Of a stretch of DNA of 64,000 nt, positions 37,386 to 45,352 are shown one piece after another. This stretch comes from Methylobacterium terricola. GTDB taxonomy: Bacteria > Pseudomonadota > Alphaproteobacteria > Rhizobiales > Beijerinckiaceae. The stretch's first letter is position 1. Each line of letters begins with the position of its first letter. The DNA lies in contig NZ_VDDA01000014.1 in the NCBI RefSeq assembly GCF_006151805.1, positions 103,284 to 167,283 on the forward strand, in the 5' to 3' direction. Made by a program: the position numbers and the translations under genes. Under the pieces are notes generated by a model. It did not search any database. It was not told the DNA's origin and worked only from the letters and a program-made list of their open reading frames with translations.

Positions 37386-38126
37386 CTACAGGTGCTTGAG
37401 GCCGTAGCGCGCGAGGAGCGGCAGAAGCTCGTTGCGCGCCCGAAGGCGGTGGCGGCGCGCGGCGTCCAGCGCCGCCTCGGGATCGCCCGCGCGGATGCCG
37501 TGCGCGATCTGCCGGTGCTCGGCGATCGAGGCGGCGAGGTCGTGGCGCAGGTTGAGGGTCAGCATCCGCGCCCGGTGCGACTGGTCGTTGACCGTCTGCA
37601 CGATCCGGCCCATCCGCCCGTTGCCGGTCCGCTCGATCAGCGCAGCATGGAAGGCTCCGTCGGCCTCGCCCCAGGCCGGGCGGTCGCCGCTCGCATGCGC
37701 CGCCTCCATCGCCGTCGTGAGGGCGTCGAGGGCCTGCGCGGCGGCCAGTCGCTCAGGATCCGGCAGGGCCGCGACCAGCTCCGCCGCCCGGCCCTCGATG
37801 CCGATGATCACGTCGTAGATCTCGCGCATGTCCTCGGGCGCGAGCGCCAGGATCAGGATGCCCTTGCGCGGGAGGACGCGGACGAGGCCCTCCTCCTGCA
37901 GGCGGATCGCCGCCTCGTGGACCGGGGTCCGGCTCATTCCGAGCCGCAGCGCGATCTCCTGCTCGGAGGCCTGGTAGCCCGGCGCGAAGGTGGCGTCGCG
38001 AATGTTCGCCCGCATCGCCGCGTAGGCGTCGTCGACGAGCGAGGGGCGCTTCTCGGCCTCGTCGCCGCGCGGTCCGTCGTCACGCGGCCCATCCTTCCGT
38101 GGTCCCTGGGGGCTCGCCCGCACCAT
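37386..38126 (-). CDS. GntR-family regulator with FCD domain
   Basis: This transcription regulator has 246 residues. The winged helix covers about residues 29-90 (SLVDDAYAAMRANIRDATF then ALRLGMSRTPVHEAAIRLQ), and the all-helical FCD effector domain follows with conserved histidines and acidic residues in GEADGAFHAALIERTG and EHRQIAHGI. The start ATG 38126 has GAGAGGG upstream. It is convergent with the RuBisCO-like operon and divergent from a decayed tartrate dehydrogenase gene. FCD regulators usually repress sugar-acid or organic-acid catabolism, so it may control the adjacent operon or have controlled the lost dehydrogenase. The 260 bases between SDR and this gene hold nothing recognisable. 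Confidence 0.9.
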   Translation of the reverse strand: MVRASPQGPRKDGPRDDGPRGDEAEKRPSLVDDAYAAMRANIRDATFAPGYQASEQEIALRLGMSRTPVHEAAIRLQEEGLVRVLPRKGILILALAPEDMREIYDVIIGIEGRAAELVAALPDPERLAAAQALDALTTAMEAAHASGDRPAWGEADGAFHAALIERTGNGRMGRIVQTVNDQSHRARMLTLNLRHDLAASIAEHRQIAHGIRAGDPEAALDAARRHRLRARNELLPLLARYGLKHL

Positions 38127-38310
38127 CCTGCACCCTCTCGATGACGCACACGCATATCATCTTCCATGCAGGCGCCGGAACAGGGTTGACGCCGCAATCG
38201 GGGGCTCCGGGCGATATCCCACTTTGCATGAGAGAACGCACCCAAGAAGGAGCGGAGCCGGTCGGCCGCGGGAGGAAACGACCGACGCCACGCTCGCGAA
38301 AGCGATCAGG

Positions 38311-38386
38311 CGCCGGGTCTCCTGGCGTCGGGTCTCATGGCGTCGGGTCTCTTGGCGCCCGGTCTCTTGGCGCCCGGTCTCCCTGG
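38311..38386. repeat. Tandem repeat, 15-bp unit, about five copies
   Basis: Units begin at 38311, 38326, 38341, 38356 and 38371: CGCCGGGTCTCCTGG, CGTCGGGTCTCATGG, CGTCGGGTCTCTTGG, CGCCCGGTCTCTTGG, and a slightly longer last one. The unit length keeps any reading frame. It sits just before the dehydrogenase remnant and probably arose by slippage. Confidence 0.8.
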
Positions 38387-38427
38387 TCTGCCTGCTCCGA
38401 TTCATCATGTTTATCGATCTCGTGAAC

Positions 38428-38845
38428 ATGGAATTCGACGCGCTCGTCATGACGATGCGCATGGTGATCAAGCCCGAGACCCTCGACACCATCCTGGCGA
38501 CGAACCTGCACGCCGCCGTCCTGTCGGATCTCGCCGCGGCGCTCGCCGTCTCGCGCGGCATCGCGCCGACGGCGAACATCAACCCGGAGCGCAAGGTCCC
38601 GTCGATGGTCGTGCCGATCCGCGGCTCGGCCTTCGCCATCACCGGCAAGGGCAGCGCCAACCCGGCCGCGACGTTCTCGACCGCCTGCCCGATGCCGGCG
38701 CATCTCGGCGAGAAGCCGGCGGCCGACCGGATGATGCGCGCACTGGAGCGGGGGACCGCCGATCCAGGCCTGCACACCCCCGATCGCGGCGGCACGGCGA
38801 CGACCCGCCAGGTCGCGGACGCGGTCATCGTCGCCATCCGGGGCG
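38428..38845 (+). pseudogene. Decayed C-terminal fragment of tartrate dehydrogenase
   Basis: The frame encodes the last third of an isocitrate/isopropylmalate-dehydrogenase-family enzyme of the tartrate dehydrogenase type. It includes VIKPETLDTILATNLHAAVL, LSDLAAALA, GIAPTANINPERKVPSM, GSAFAITGKGSANPAATF and TPDRGGTATTRQVADAV. The N-terminal cofactor and substrate parts are missing; only repeat-rich sequence lies upstream. Normally conserved residues are changed: the FEPxHGSA block reads VPIRGSA, and WTAAMMLDHLGE reads STACPMPAHLGE. The normal stop is lost and the frame runs on antisense to the diguanylate cyclase gene. It is therefore most likely a non-functional relic, sharing the region with an acid-sugar operon and a GntR regulator. 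Confidence 0.75.
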
Positions 38846-38871
38846 ACAACGCATCAGCGGCGAGCCGCCCG

Positions 38872-39939
38872 TCAGTGGTGGCGCGGCGGGAGCACCGACG
38901 GGACCGGCGCCGTCCAGAGCGCGTCCCGCGCCTCCGAGGCGGCGTGATGCCTGCGCTTCGCCTCGTACATCCGGGCATCCGCCCGGGCGATGGCGTCCCG
39001 GATCGGCTCAGACCCGGTCCAGGTCTCGCAGCCGAGGGCGGCGCTGAGAGGGGAGGGGCCGAGGGCGTCGATCGAAGCCCCGAGGGGCGCCTCGACCGAT
39101 GCATCCGCGGCGTCGATCGCCGCCAGGATCCGCTGCACCAGCGCGGCGGCCGCCTCGGGCCCGGTCCCAGGGAGCAGGACCACGAACTCGTCGCCGCCGA
39201 TCCGGGCAGGCCGGGCCGGCGGTGGTACAGCCTGCGCCAGCAGGTCGGCGAACCGGCGGATCGCCGCGTCGCCGGCGTCGTGGCCCTGGAGGTCGTTGAT
39301 CGCCTTGAGCCGGTTGAGGTCGGCCACGATCACCGAGGCCGGCACGGCACGCTCGCGCTCGATCCTGTCGATCTCGGCGTCGAGGCCGGCCCGGTTGATG
39401 AGGCCGGTCAGGTGATCGGTGAGGCTCAGGGCCTCCAGGCGGGCCTCCTCCTGCCGGCGCTGCTCCTCGCGCGGGGTGATGTCCTCGATCGAGATCAGGA
39501 AGCGGGCCCAGTCGGCCTCGTGCCCCGGCAGGAGCTGGCCGGCATAGCTCACGTCGATGACCCGCCCGCCCACCGTCCTGTTCTGCGTGACGAGGCGCGC
39601 CTGCGTCGCGCCGGCCCAGAGCTGGCACAGGACCTCGACCAGGGCGACCGCCTCCGGGTCGTGGAAGATGGCCGGGATATGGGCGAACAGCTCCGCCTCG
39701 TCCCGCGCCTCGTAGGTCGCCAGCGTGTGCCGGTTGACCCGGACGATCCGGATCAGCCGCTGGCAATCCAGCAGGTGGCCGGGATCCCGCAGCCAGTCGC
39801 GAAGATCCGCCATGCCGGCATCCCGCGCCGCGTCCAGGTGGGCCTTCAGAGCGCCGAGATCCTGCAGCCACAGCGAGGTGGGGGCGAGGTCGAACAGCTG
39901 TGCTTCGAGATCGCCACCCCGTGGCGCAGTCTGGGTCAT
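38872..39939 (-). CDS. PAS-GGDEF diguanylate cyclase without I-site
   Basis: This is a soluble c-di-GMP synthase, 355 residues. The N-terminal part (residues about 10-165) resembles a PAS sensor, ending in the linker FLISIEDITPREEQRRQEEA. The cyclase domain starts at LTDHLTGLINRAGLDAEID. The active site is intact: ARIGGDEFVVLLPG near residue 247. The position five residues before GGDEF lacks the RxxD inhibitory site, so product inhibition is probably absent. There is no EAL domain. It is a single gene between the tartrate dehydrogenase remnant and the repA promoter, on the opposite strand to both. The sensed signal is unknown. Confidence 0.9.
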   Translation of the reverse strand: MTQTAPRGGDLEAQLFDLAPTSLWLQDLGALKAHLDAARDAGMADLRDWLRDPGHLLDCQRLIRIVRVNRHTLATYEARDEAELFAHIPAIFHDPEAVALVEVLCQLWAGATQARLVTQNRTVGGRVIDVSYAGQLLPGHEADWARFLISIEDITPREEQRRQEEARLEALSLTDHLTGLINRAGLDAEIDRIERERAVPASVIVADLNRLKAINDLQGHDAGDAAIRRFADLLAQAVPPPARPARIGGDEFVVLLPGTGPEAAAALVQRILAAIDAADASVEAPLGASIDALGPSPLSAALGCETWTGSEPIRDAIARADARMYEAKRRHHAASEARDALWTAPVPSVLPPRHH

Positions 39940-40122
39940 CGATCGGGCGTGAGCAACGTGCGGCGAGGCCTGTCCGGCACGTCTGATAGCGCATTGCAGC
40001 CGGGATGGCAGGTCCCCGCGTCAGGGCTTGCCCACCGCGAGCGCGACGGCCGCCGACCCGGCCCGCCGGGCACCGAAGCAGGCGCACGCGCCCTGCCGCC
40101 GCCCGGCCCGATCCGTCAACCG

Positions 40123-40194
40123 AAAAGCGTTGCCGGAACGGGAGAATCACCCGCATAATAACGCTTGTCGTGGGGATAGGCGCGGAAAAGCGTT
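40123..40194. promoter_or_regulatory. Three AAGCGTT repeats upstream of repA
   Basis: AAAAGCGTT occurs at 40123-40131 and 40186-40194, and the inverted form AACGCTT at 40160-40166, in the last 90 bases before repA. Most of the surrounding sequence is GC-rich. RepA proteins repress their own promoter with RepB, so these are probable operator or partition-site elements. The last copy is only 18 bases from the repA start. The canonical GTTN4GCN4AAC parS was not found here. Confidence 0.5.
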
Positions 40195-40212
40195 ACTCGG
40201 GAATCGGGGCGG

Positions 40213-41424
40213 ATGGAACGAGCGGGACCGACAGAGGGAATGGAGGCGATCAGCTTCCACGAGACGATTCTCCGCCAGGGCGGCCTCATCTCCGACAAGC
40301 TGAGCATGCTCCGGATGGAGCATTACCCGCCCAACGCCACCAAGGGCCTGCGGCCCTTCGCGCTGGCGGAGGTGGCGTATTTCCTCGGCGTGACGCCGTC
40401 GAACATCAAGAAGCTCCACCTCGAGGGCAAGGGGCCGGTCCCGGCGACCTCGGCCTCGGGCCGGCGGTCCTACACCGCCGAGCAGATGCTAGAACTGCGC
40501 CGGTACCTCGACCGGCACGGGCGCTCCGACCTCAAGCAATACGTGCCGCATCGCCGCGCCGGCGAGAAGCTGCAGATCATCTCGGCGGTCAACTTCAAGG
40601 GCGGCAGCGGCAAGACCACGACGGCGGCGCATCTCGCCCAGTTCCTGGCCCTGACCGGGCACCGGGTGCTCGCCATCGACCTCGACCCGCAGGCCTCGCT
40701 CTCGGCCCTGCACGGCATCCAGCCCGAGCTCGACAAGGCGCCGTCGATCTACGAGGCCCTGCGCTACGACGACCGCAAGCGGCCGCTCTCCGAGATCATC
40801 CGGCCAACCAACTTCCCGGGCCTCGACATCGTCCCGGCGAGCCTCGACCTGCAGGAATACGAGTACGACACGCCGCTCGCCGCCTCGAACCGCAACCCGG
40901 AGGGGCGCACCTTCTTCACCCGCATCACCAAGGCCCTGAAGGAGGTCGACGACCGCTACGACGTCGTCGTCATCGATTGCCCGCCGCAGCTCGGCTACCT
41001 GACGCTGACGGCGCTCACCGCCTCGACCTCGGTCCTCGTCACCATCCACCCGCAGATGCTCGACGTGATGTCGATGAGCCAGTTCCTGCTGATGCTGGGC
41101 GGCATCCTGAAATCGATCGCCGATGCCGGGGCGGCGGTGAACCTGCAATGGTTCCGCTACCTCGTCACCCGCTACGAGCCGACCGACGGCCCGCAGGCCC
41201 AGATGGTCGGCTTCATGCAGGTGCTGTTCCCCAAGAACATGCTGCGGACCCAGATGCTGAAATCGACCGCGATCTCGGATGCCGGCATCACCAACCAGTC
41301 GCTCTACGAGGTCGAGCGCGGGCAGATGATCCGCTCGACCTACGACCGCGCCCTCGAATCGGTGAACGGTGTCAACGAGGAGATCGCCGGCCTCATCCAT
41401 CAGGCCTGGGGGAGGCGGGTTTGA
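40213..41424 (+). CDS. repA: Plasmid partition ATPase RepA (ParA family)
   Basis: RepA segregates low-copy replicons and represses the repABC promoter. This one has 403 residues, normal for RepA. An N-terminal MerR-like DNA-binding part (FALAEVAYFLGVTPSNIKKL) precedes the deviant Walker A FKGGSGKTTTAAHL near residue 132. Further ATPase motifs are AIDLDPQASLSAL and VVIDCPPQLGYLTL. The start is ATG 40213; a second ATG nine codons later is possible. It is followed by repB after 57 bases on the same strand, giving the standard partition operon. Upstream lie three AAGCGTT boxes. It marks this region as a plasmid, chromid or integrated plasmid backbone. Confidence 0.95.
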   Translation: MERAGPTEGMEAISFHETILRQGGLISDKLSMLRMEHYPPNATKGLRPFALAEVAYFLGVTPSNIKKLHLEGKGPVPATSASGRRSYTAEQMLELRRYLDRHGRSDLKQYVPHRRAGEKLQIISAVNFKGGSGKTTTAAHLAQFLALTGHRVLAIDLDPQASLSALHGIQPELDKAPSIYEALRYDDRKRPLSEIIRPTNFPGLDIVPASLDLQEYEYDTPLAASNRNPEGRTFFTRITKALKEVDDRYDVVVIDCPPQLGYLTLTALTASTSVLVTIHPQMLDVMSMSQFLLMLGGILKSIADAGAAVNLQWFRYLVTRYEPTDGPQAQMVGFMQVLFPKNMLRTQMLKSTAISDAGITNQSLYEVERGQMIRSTYDRALESVNGVNEEIAGLIHQAWGRRV

Positions 41425-41481
41425 CGGCCGTGCAGAACGCGGGATTCGCCCGATACGCCAACCGGATAGGAGCCGCGTGCG

Positions 41482-42459
41482 ATGCGTAAGAACCTCCTCG
41501 CCAACATCCTCGACGCCCCGGTCTCCGAGCCGAGCGCCGATTTCGCCCGTCGGGGGGCCGCCCGCTCGATGACCCGCTCGATCGAGGAGATGGCCGAGAA
41601 CACCCGGCGGATGGCCGACGGCGAGGCGGTCCTCAGCCTCGATACCGGCCTGATCGACGCCTCCTTCGTCCAGGACCGCATCGACCAGGACGACGAGGAT
41701 TACGGGCGCCTGCGCGACGCGATCGCCAAGCACGGCCAATCGACCCCGATCCTGGTCCGGCCGCATCCGGAGCGGGACGGGCGCTACATGATCGTCTACG
41801 GCCACCGCCGGGTGCGGGTGGCGCGCGAGCTCGGGCGCGAGGTCCGGGCGATCGTCAAGACGATCGAGGACATCGCCCATATCGTCGCGCAGGGGCAGGA
41901 GAACGCCGCGCGGGCCAACCTGTCCTTCATCGAGAAGGCCCTGTTCGCCAGGAAGCTCCTGGCGATGGGCCAGAGCAAGGCGACGATCAAGGCGGCGCTC
42001 ACCGTCGACGACACGCTGCTGTCGCGGATGCTGTCGGTGGCCGAGACGGTGCCGGCGCCGGTGATCGACGCGCTCGGCGCCGCCAAGGGCATCGGCCGCG
42101 ACCGCTGGGAGGAGCTGAAGAAGCTCGTGGCGGTCCCGGCCAAGGCCGACATCGCGGTGGCGGCGGTGCAGGCGCCCGACTTCCTCGGCAAGGACGGGCC
42201 CGAGCGGTTCGGCCACCTCCTCGCGGCGATCAAGGCCGGCCGCAAGGCCCCCGCCCGCCGGCCTCCCGAGCCGCAGACCACGACCTGGACCGCGCCCGAC
42301 CGCGCCGTCGCGGCGACCTGCCGGCGCACCCCGAAGAGCTTCAGCCTCTCCCTGACGGCGAAGGATGCCGGGGAGTTCGGCGCCTACCTGTCGTCCCACC
42401 TGGAAGAACTCTACAGCGCATTCCAGGAGACGAAGACCCGCACCCAGACAGGAGACTGA
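41482..42459 (+). CDS. repB: Plasmid partition protein RepB (ParB family)
   Basis: RepB is the centromere-binding partner of RepA, 325 residues. The opening MRKNLLANILD and the ParB nuclease-like CTP-binding part are present: RIDQDDEDYGRLRDAIAKHG, PILVRPHPERDGRYMIVYGH then RRVRVARELG. A helix-turn-helix follows (QSKATIKAALTVDDTLLSRML), then a C-terminal dimerisation part. It lies 57 bases after repA. After the stop come a 9-bp GC-rich hairpin (42478-42501) and a counter-transcribed RNA gene, as in the repB-repC interval of repABC replicons. The gene following is not a recognisable RepC. Confidence 0.94.
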   Translation: MRKNLLANILDAPVSEPSADFARRGAARSMTRSIEEMAENTRRMADGEAVLSLDTGLIDASFVQDRIDQDDEDYGRLRDAIAKHGQSTPILVRPHPERDGRYMIVYGHRRVRVARELGREVRAIVKTIEDIAHIVAQGQENAARANLSFIEKALFARKLLAMGQSKATIKAALTVDDTLLSRMLSVAETVPAPVIDALGAAKGIGRDRWEELKKLVAVPAKADIAVAAVQAPDFLGKDGPERFGHLLAAIKAGRKAPARRPPEPQTTTWTAPDRAVAATCRRTPKSFSLSLTAKDAGEFGAYLSSHLEELYSAFQETKTRTQTGD

Positions 42460-42524
42460 CGAGCGAGAATCCTGAGGCGGCCGGGCAATCCCGCCCGGCC
42501 GAATCGATGTGACGAGGTCATCGC

Positions 42525-42562
42525 AAAAGAAAAAGGCCCCCAGAACTTTCGTCCCGGAAGCC
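42525..42562 (-). terminator. Intrinsic terminator of the ctRNA
   Basis: On the minus strand, GGCTTCC (42562-42556) pairs with GGGGGCC (42541-42535), including two G-U pairs, and is followed directly by TTTTTCTTTT (42534-42525). The U-tract is outstanding in this GC-rich window. Confidence 0.75.
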
Positions 42563-42577
42563 CTTCTCAGGTTTGGC
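42525..42577 (-). ncRNA. Counter-transcribed antisense RNA (ctRNA/inc RNA) of the rep operon
   Basis: A small RNA of about 53 nt is predicted on the strand opposite repAB, in the repB-to-downstream-gene interval, exactly where repABC replicons encode the ctRNA that limits initiator synthesis. It has a sigma70-like promoter (TTGACG, 17-base spacer, GATTCT) and ends in an intrinsic terminator (stem GGCTTCC/GGGGGCC followed by TTTTTCTTTT). Its complement is the leader mRNA of the gene at 42791, which would be its regulatory target. The ends are approximate. Confidence 0.75.
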
Positions 42578-42583
42578 GACTAG

Positions 42584-42612
42584 AGAATCGCACTTCCCGT
42601 CATGGCCGTCAA
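42584..42612 (-). promoter_or_regulatory. Promoter of the ctRNA
   Basis: On the minus strand the -35 box TTGACG (42612-42607) and the -10 box GATTCT (42589-42584) are separated by exactly 17 bases. Transcription would start near 42577. The -35 box is near consensus; the -10 box is weaker. Confidence 0.6.
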
Positions 42613-42790
42613 GAGTCGGACGCCGTTCTGGCGAGCGGATTTCCTTTGCCCGGTGACCGGCAAGGACCATGGCAGACCCGACGACGCCCCCCGGGCGGCG
42701 TGCGGCGACGCTCGGCCGGTTGACGGCCCGGGCGAAGGCTCCCGCATGCCTGCTTTCTAGACGACTCCACCCACCAGGCGGGGTCGGCCG

Positions 42791-43768
42791 ATGACCACCC
42801 CCGCCGCTTCCGCGCTGCTGCGCGACCGGCTGCTCGCCGCGATCGAGGGAATCGCCGGGCCGGACTGGCGCCGGCGGCTCGACGCGCTGAACGCGGACGC
42901 GATCCAGGCCTATGGGTCCGGCGCGCTCCACGACTCCGAGGCCGAGCGGGTCTTCCAGGCCGTCCAGGACCGGCGCGACCGGATGGCCGCCGCCGCCGGC
43001 CTGCACCGCGCCAAGGCGCGGGCCGGGCAGGGGAGGGGCGTCACGCCGCTCGGCGCCTTCGCGTTCGATCGGCTGGCGGCGTTGCGGCCGGTCGAGGCCG
43101 AGGCGCGCCCCGTGCCGTCGCCGGGCGATTCTGCGACACCCCGCAAGCGGGCGACGCTGGCCGAGCGCGCGGAGCGCCAGGCCCCCGCCCGGCGGCGCGC
43201 CTATCTCGGCCACCGCCTGCCCTGGCCCGCGACGATCAAGCAGGATTTCCACCCGGCCGAGCTCGGCGTGATCGGCGTCATCGCCCGGGAGATCCGGGCG
43301 CACGGCACGTGCGAGCTCGCCCTCGGGACGATCGCCGCGCGGGCGCGATGCAGCCGCCGCACCGTCCAGACCGCGATCCGCTGGGCGGCGCATCGCGGCT
43401 ACCTCGCCATCGAGGAGCGGGTGAAGGTCACCCACGTCATCCGGATCGCCAGCGCGGCGATCCACCGGTGGGAGGCTGGCCCGCACGCTCCAGACCCTGA
43501 AAAATTGGAGAAGGGAGAAGATCTTAACGTCCCTGCCAAGGTGGCAACTGGTTCCCGCCCCGCCGGCGGGGAGGCCCCGACCGCAGCCGACGCGACGGCG
43601 ACGGTGAGCGTCCGCGCGGCCGAGCCGGATCGGCCGACGACCGCGCCACCCTCGAGCCTCGACGCGACGATCGCGGCATGGCGCGCCGCCCTGTCCGCGC
43701 GGGGCGGGACATCCGAGGCACGGAGCCCGACGCGAGCCGGACCGTCCCCGCTCCTGCGGCCGGGATGA
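42791..43768 (+). CDS. Winged-helix protein in the repC position (putative initiator or rep accessory)
   Basis: This 325-residue protein of unknown function follows repA-repB and the ctRNA gene, where repC normally stands. The N-terminal part is helical and charged (residues about 1-80, LDALNADAIQAYGSGALHDSE). A winged helix-turn-helix covers about 150-220: GVIGVIAREIRAHGTCELAL, then TIAARARCSRRTVQTAIRWA and HRGYLAIEERVKVTHVIRIA. The C-terminus is disordered and Ala/Arg-rich. It does not show RepC end motifs such as those seen at the left edge of the window. By position and ctRNA it may be the replication initiator or its regulator. The ATG at 42791 has GGCGGGG upstream. Confidence 0.75.
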   Translation: MTTPAASALLRDRLLAAIEGIAGPDWRRRLDALNADAIQAYGSGALHDSEAERVFQAVQDRRDRMAAAAGLHRAKARAGQGRGVTPLGAFAFDRLAALRPVEAEARPVPSPGDSATPRKRATLAERAERQAPARRRAYLGHRLPWPATIKQDFHPAELGVIGVIAREIRAHGTCELALGTIAARARCSRRTVQTAIRWAAHRGYLAIEERVKVTHVIRIASAAIHRWEAGPHAPDPEKLEKGEDLNVPAKVATGSRPAGGEAPTAADATATVSVRAAEPDRPTTAPPSSLDATIAAWRAALSARGGTSEARSPTRAGPSPLLRPG

Positions 43769-43887
43769 GGGGTGGGTCCGGCCGATCGAGGCGCTCGGGC
43801 CGTCCGAAGGGAAAGGCCGCTCGGCGCGACGCATCCATGGCACAGGCCGCCCGCGCGGCCGGGCCTGAGGCGCTCACGCCGGCCTCT

Positions 43888-43923
43888 GAACAAATATGTA
43901 ACAGTATAACATAACGTATTCAT
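43888..43923. other. AT-rich island in the gap after the rep locus
   Basis: Between the winged-helix gene and adhC (374 bases without a gene) lies a stretch reading AACAAATATGTAACAGTATA then ACATAACGTATTCAT, strikingly AT-rich for this window, with an imperfect dyad AATATGTAAC/ATAACGTATT. It may be a DNA-unwinding element of an origin, or the adhC promoter. The rest of the gap shows no supported feature. Confidence 0.45.
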
Positions 43924-44142
43924 GCGGCGGAGCGCGGTTGGGAACTGCCGTTTCCCCGTCCGTGGACGCCCCGCGTCACGGCACCCGCCGTGGTGGACTA
44001 AAGTTTGTTGCGCCGCACCGTTGCGGCCTTCATCAAATCGCAGCAGAGATCGAGCCATTCAGCGGGCGAGCCGTACGGCCGGCCCGTGGCTCGATGCAGT
44101 TTGCCGCGTTCTGACGCGACGCATGATCCGGTTGGAGACACC

Positions 44143-45276
44143 ATGAAGACGCGCGCGGCGGTTGCCTGGGAAGCCAAGAAGCCCCTCACCATCGAGACGA
44201 TCGACCTCGAAGGGCCGAAGCCCGGCGAGGTCCTGGTCGAGGTGATGGCGACCGGCATCTGCCACACCGACGCCTACACGCTGTCGGGCCTCGATTCCGA
44301 GGGCAAGTTCCCGGCGATCCTCGGCCACGAGGGCGCCGGCATCGTGCGCGAGGTCGGCGCGGGCGTGACGACGCTGAAGCCCGGCGACCACGTCATCCCG
44401 CTCTACACCCCGGAATGCCGCAACTGTAAGTCCTGCCTGTCGCAGCGCACCAACCTCTGCACGGCGATCCGCTCGACGCAGGGGCAGGGCGTGATGCCGG
44501 ACGGCACCAGCCGCTTCCGCTGCGAGTCCACCGGCGGCAGCCCGGGCGCGAACACCGTGTACCACTACATGGGCTGCTCGACCTTCTCGAACTTCACGGT
44601 GCTGCCCGAGATCGCGCTCGCGAAGGTGCGCGAGGACGCCCCCTTCGACAAGATCTGCTACATCGGCTGCGGCGTCACCACCGGCCTCGGCGCCGTGATC
44701 TACACCGCCAAGGTGTGGCCGGGCGCCAACGTGGTGGTGTTCGGCCTCGGCGGCATCGGCCTCAACGTGATCCAGGGCGCCCGCATGGTCGGCGCCGACA
44801 AGATCATCGGCGTCGACATCAACCCCGACAAGCGGGCCATGGCCGAGAAGTTCGGCATGACCCACTTCATCAACCCGAACGAGATCGGCACCGACAAGGT
44901 CGTGCAGGCGATCCTCGACGTGACCGGCGGCGGCGCCGACTTCTCGTTCGACTGCACCGGCAACGTCCACGTGATGCGCCAGGCGCTCGAGTGCTGCCAC
45001 CGCGGCTGGGGCGAGTCGATCGTCATCGGCGTGGCCGAGGCCGGCCGCGAGATCTCGACCCGTCCGTTCCAGCTCGTCACCGGCCGCGTCTGGAAGGGCT
45101 CGGCCTTCGGCGGCGCCCGCGGCCGCACCGACGTGCCGAAGATCGTCGACTGGTACATGGAGGGGAAGATCAACATCGACGACCTGATCACCCACACCAT
45201 GCCGCTGGAAGACATCAACCACGGCTTCGACCTGATGCACGAGGGCAAGTCGATCCGCTCGGTGGTGGTGTTCTAA
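44143..45276 (+). CDS. adhC: S-(hydroxymethyl)glutathione dehydrogenase / class III alcohol dehydrogenase
   Basis: This cytoplasmic zinc enzyme oxidises S-hydroxymethylglutathione (formaldehyde plus glutathione) to S-formylglutathione with NAD, and also reduces S-nitrosoglutathione. It has 377 residues, family length. The catalytic-zinc Cys is in GICHTDAYTLSG, the His in GHEGAGIV (near 62), structural zinc cysteines in CRNCKSCLSQRTNLC (near 93-107), the second catalytic Cys in IGCGVTTG, and the NAD motif is FGLGGIGLNVIQGA. The start ATG 44143 matches the family N-terminus; the frame extends upstream without conservation. The next gene hydrolyses the product, so both form a formaldehyde-detoxification operon. 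Confidence 0.95.
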   Translation: MKTRAAVAWEAKKPLTIETIDLEGPKPGEVLVEVMATGICHTDAYTLSGLDSEGKFPAILGHEGAGIVREVGAGVTTLKPGDHVIPLYTPECRNCKSCLSQRTNLCTAIRSTQGQGVMPDGTSRFRCESTGGSPGANTVYHYMGCSTFSNFTVLPEIALAKVREDAPFDKICYIGCGVTTGLGAVIYTAKVWPGANVVVFGLGGIGLNVIQGARMVGADKIIGVDINPDKRAMAEKFGMTHFINPNEIGTDKVVQAILDVTGGGADFSFDCTGNVHVMRQALECCHRGWGESIVIGVAEAGREISTRPFQLVTGRVWKGSAFGGARGRTDVPKIVDWYMEGKINIDDLITHTMPLEDINHGFDLMHEGKSIRSVVVF

Positions 45277-45352
45277 CCATCGACCAAGCCGGCGGTGCGG
45301 GATTCCAGCGCCGCCGGATCCGGAAGACGAGGCGCGGGGGGAACACGGCACC

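Noticed and set aside
38311..38386. 15-bp tandem repeat as a CRISPR or iteron array
   Set aside because: Units are directly adjacent without spacers and sit far from the rep genes; simple slippage explains them.
40123..44142. Canonical repABC parS (GTTN4GCN4AAC)
   Set aside because: I looked through the intergenic parts around repA and repB and found no match; a motif scan of the whole replicon is needed.
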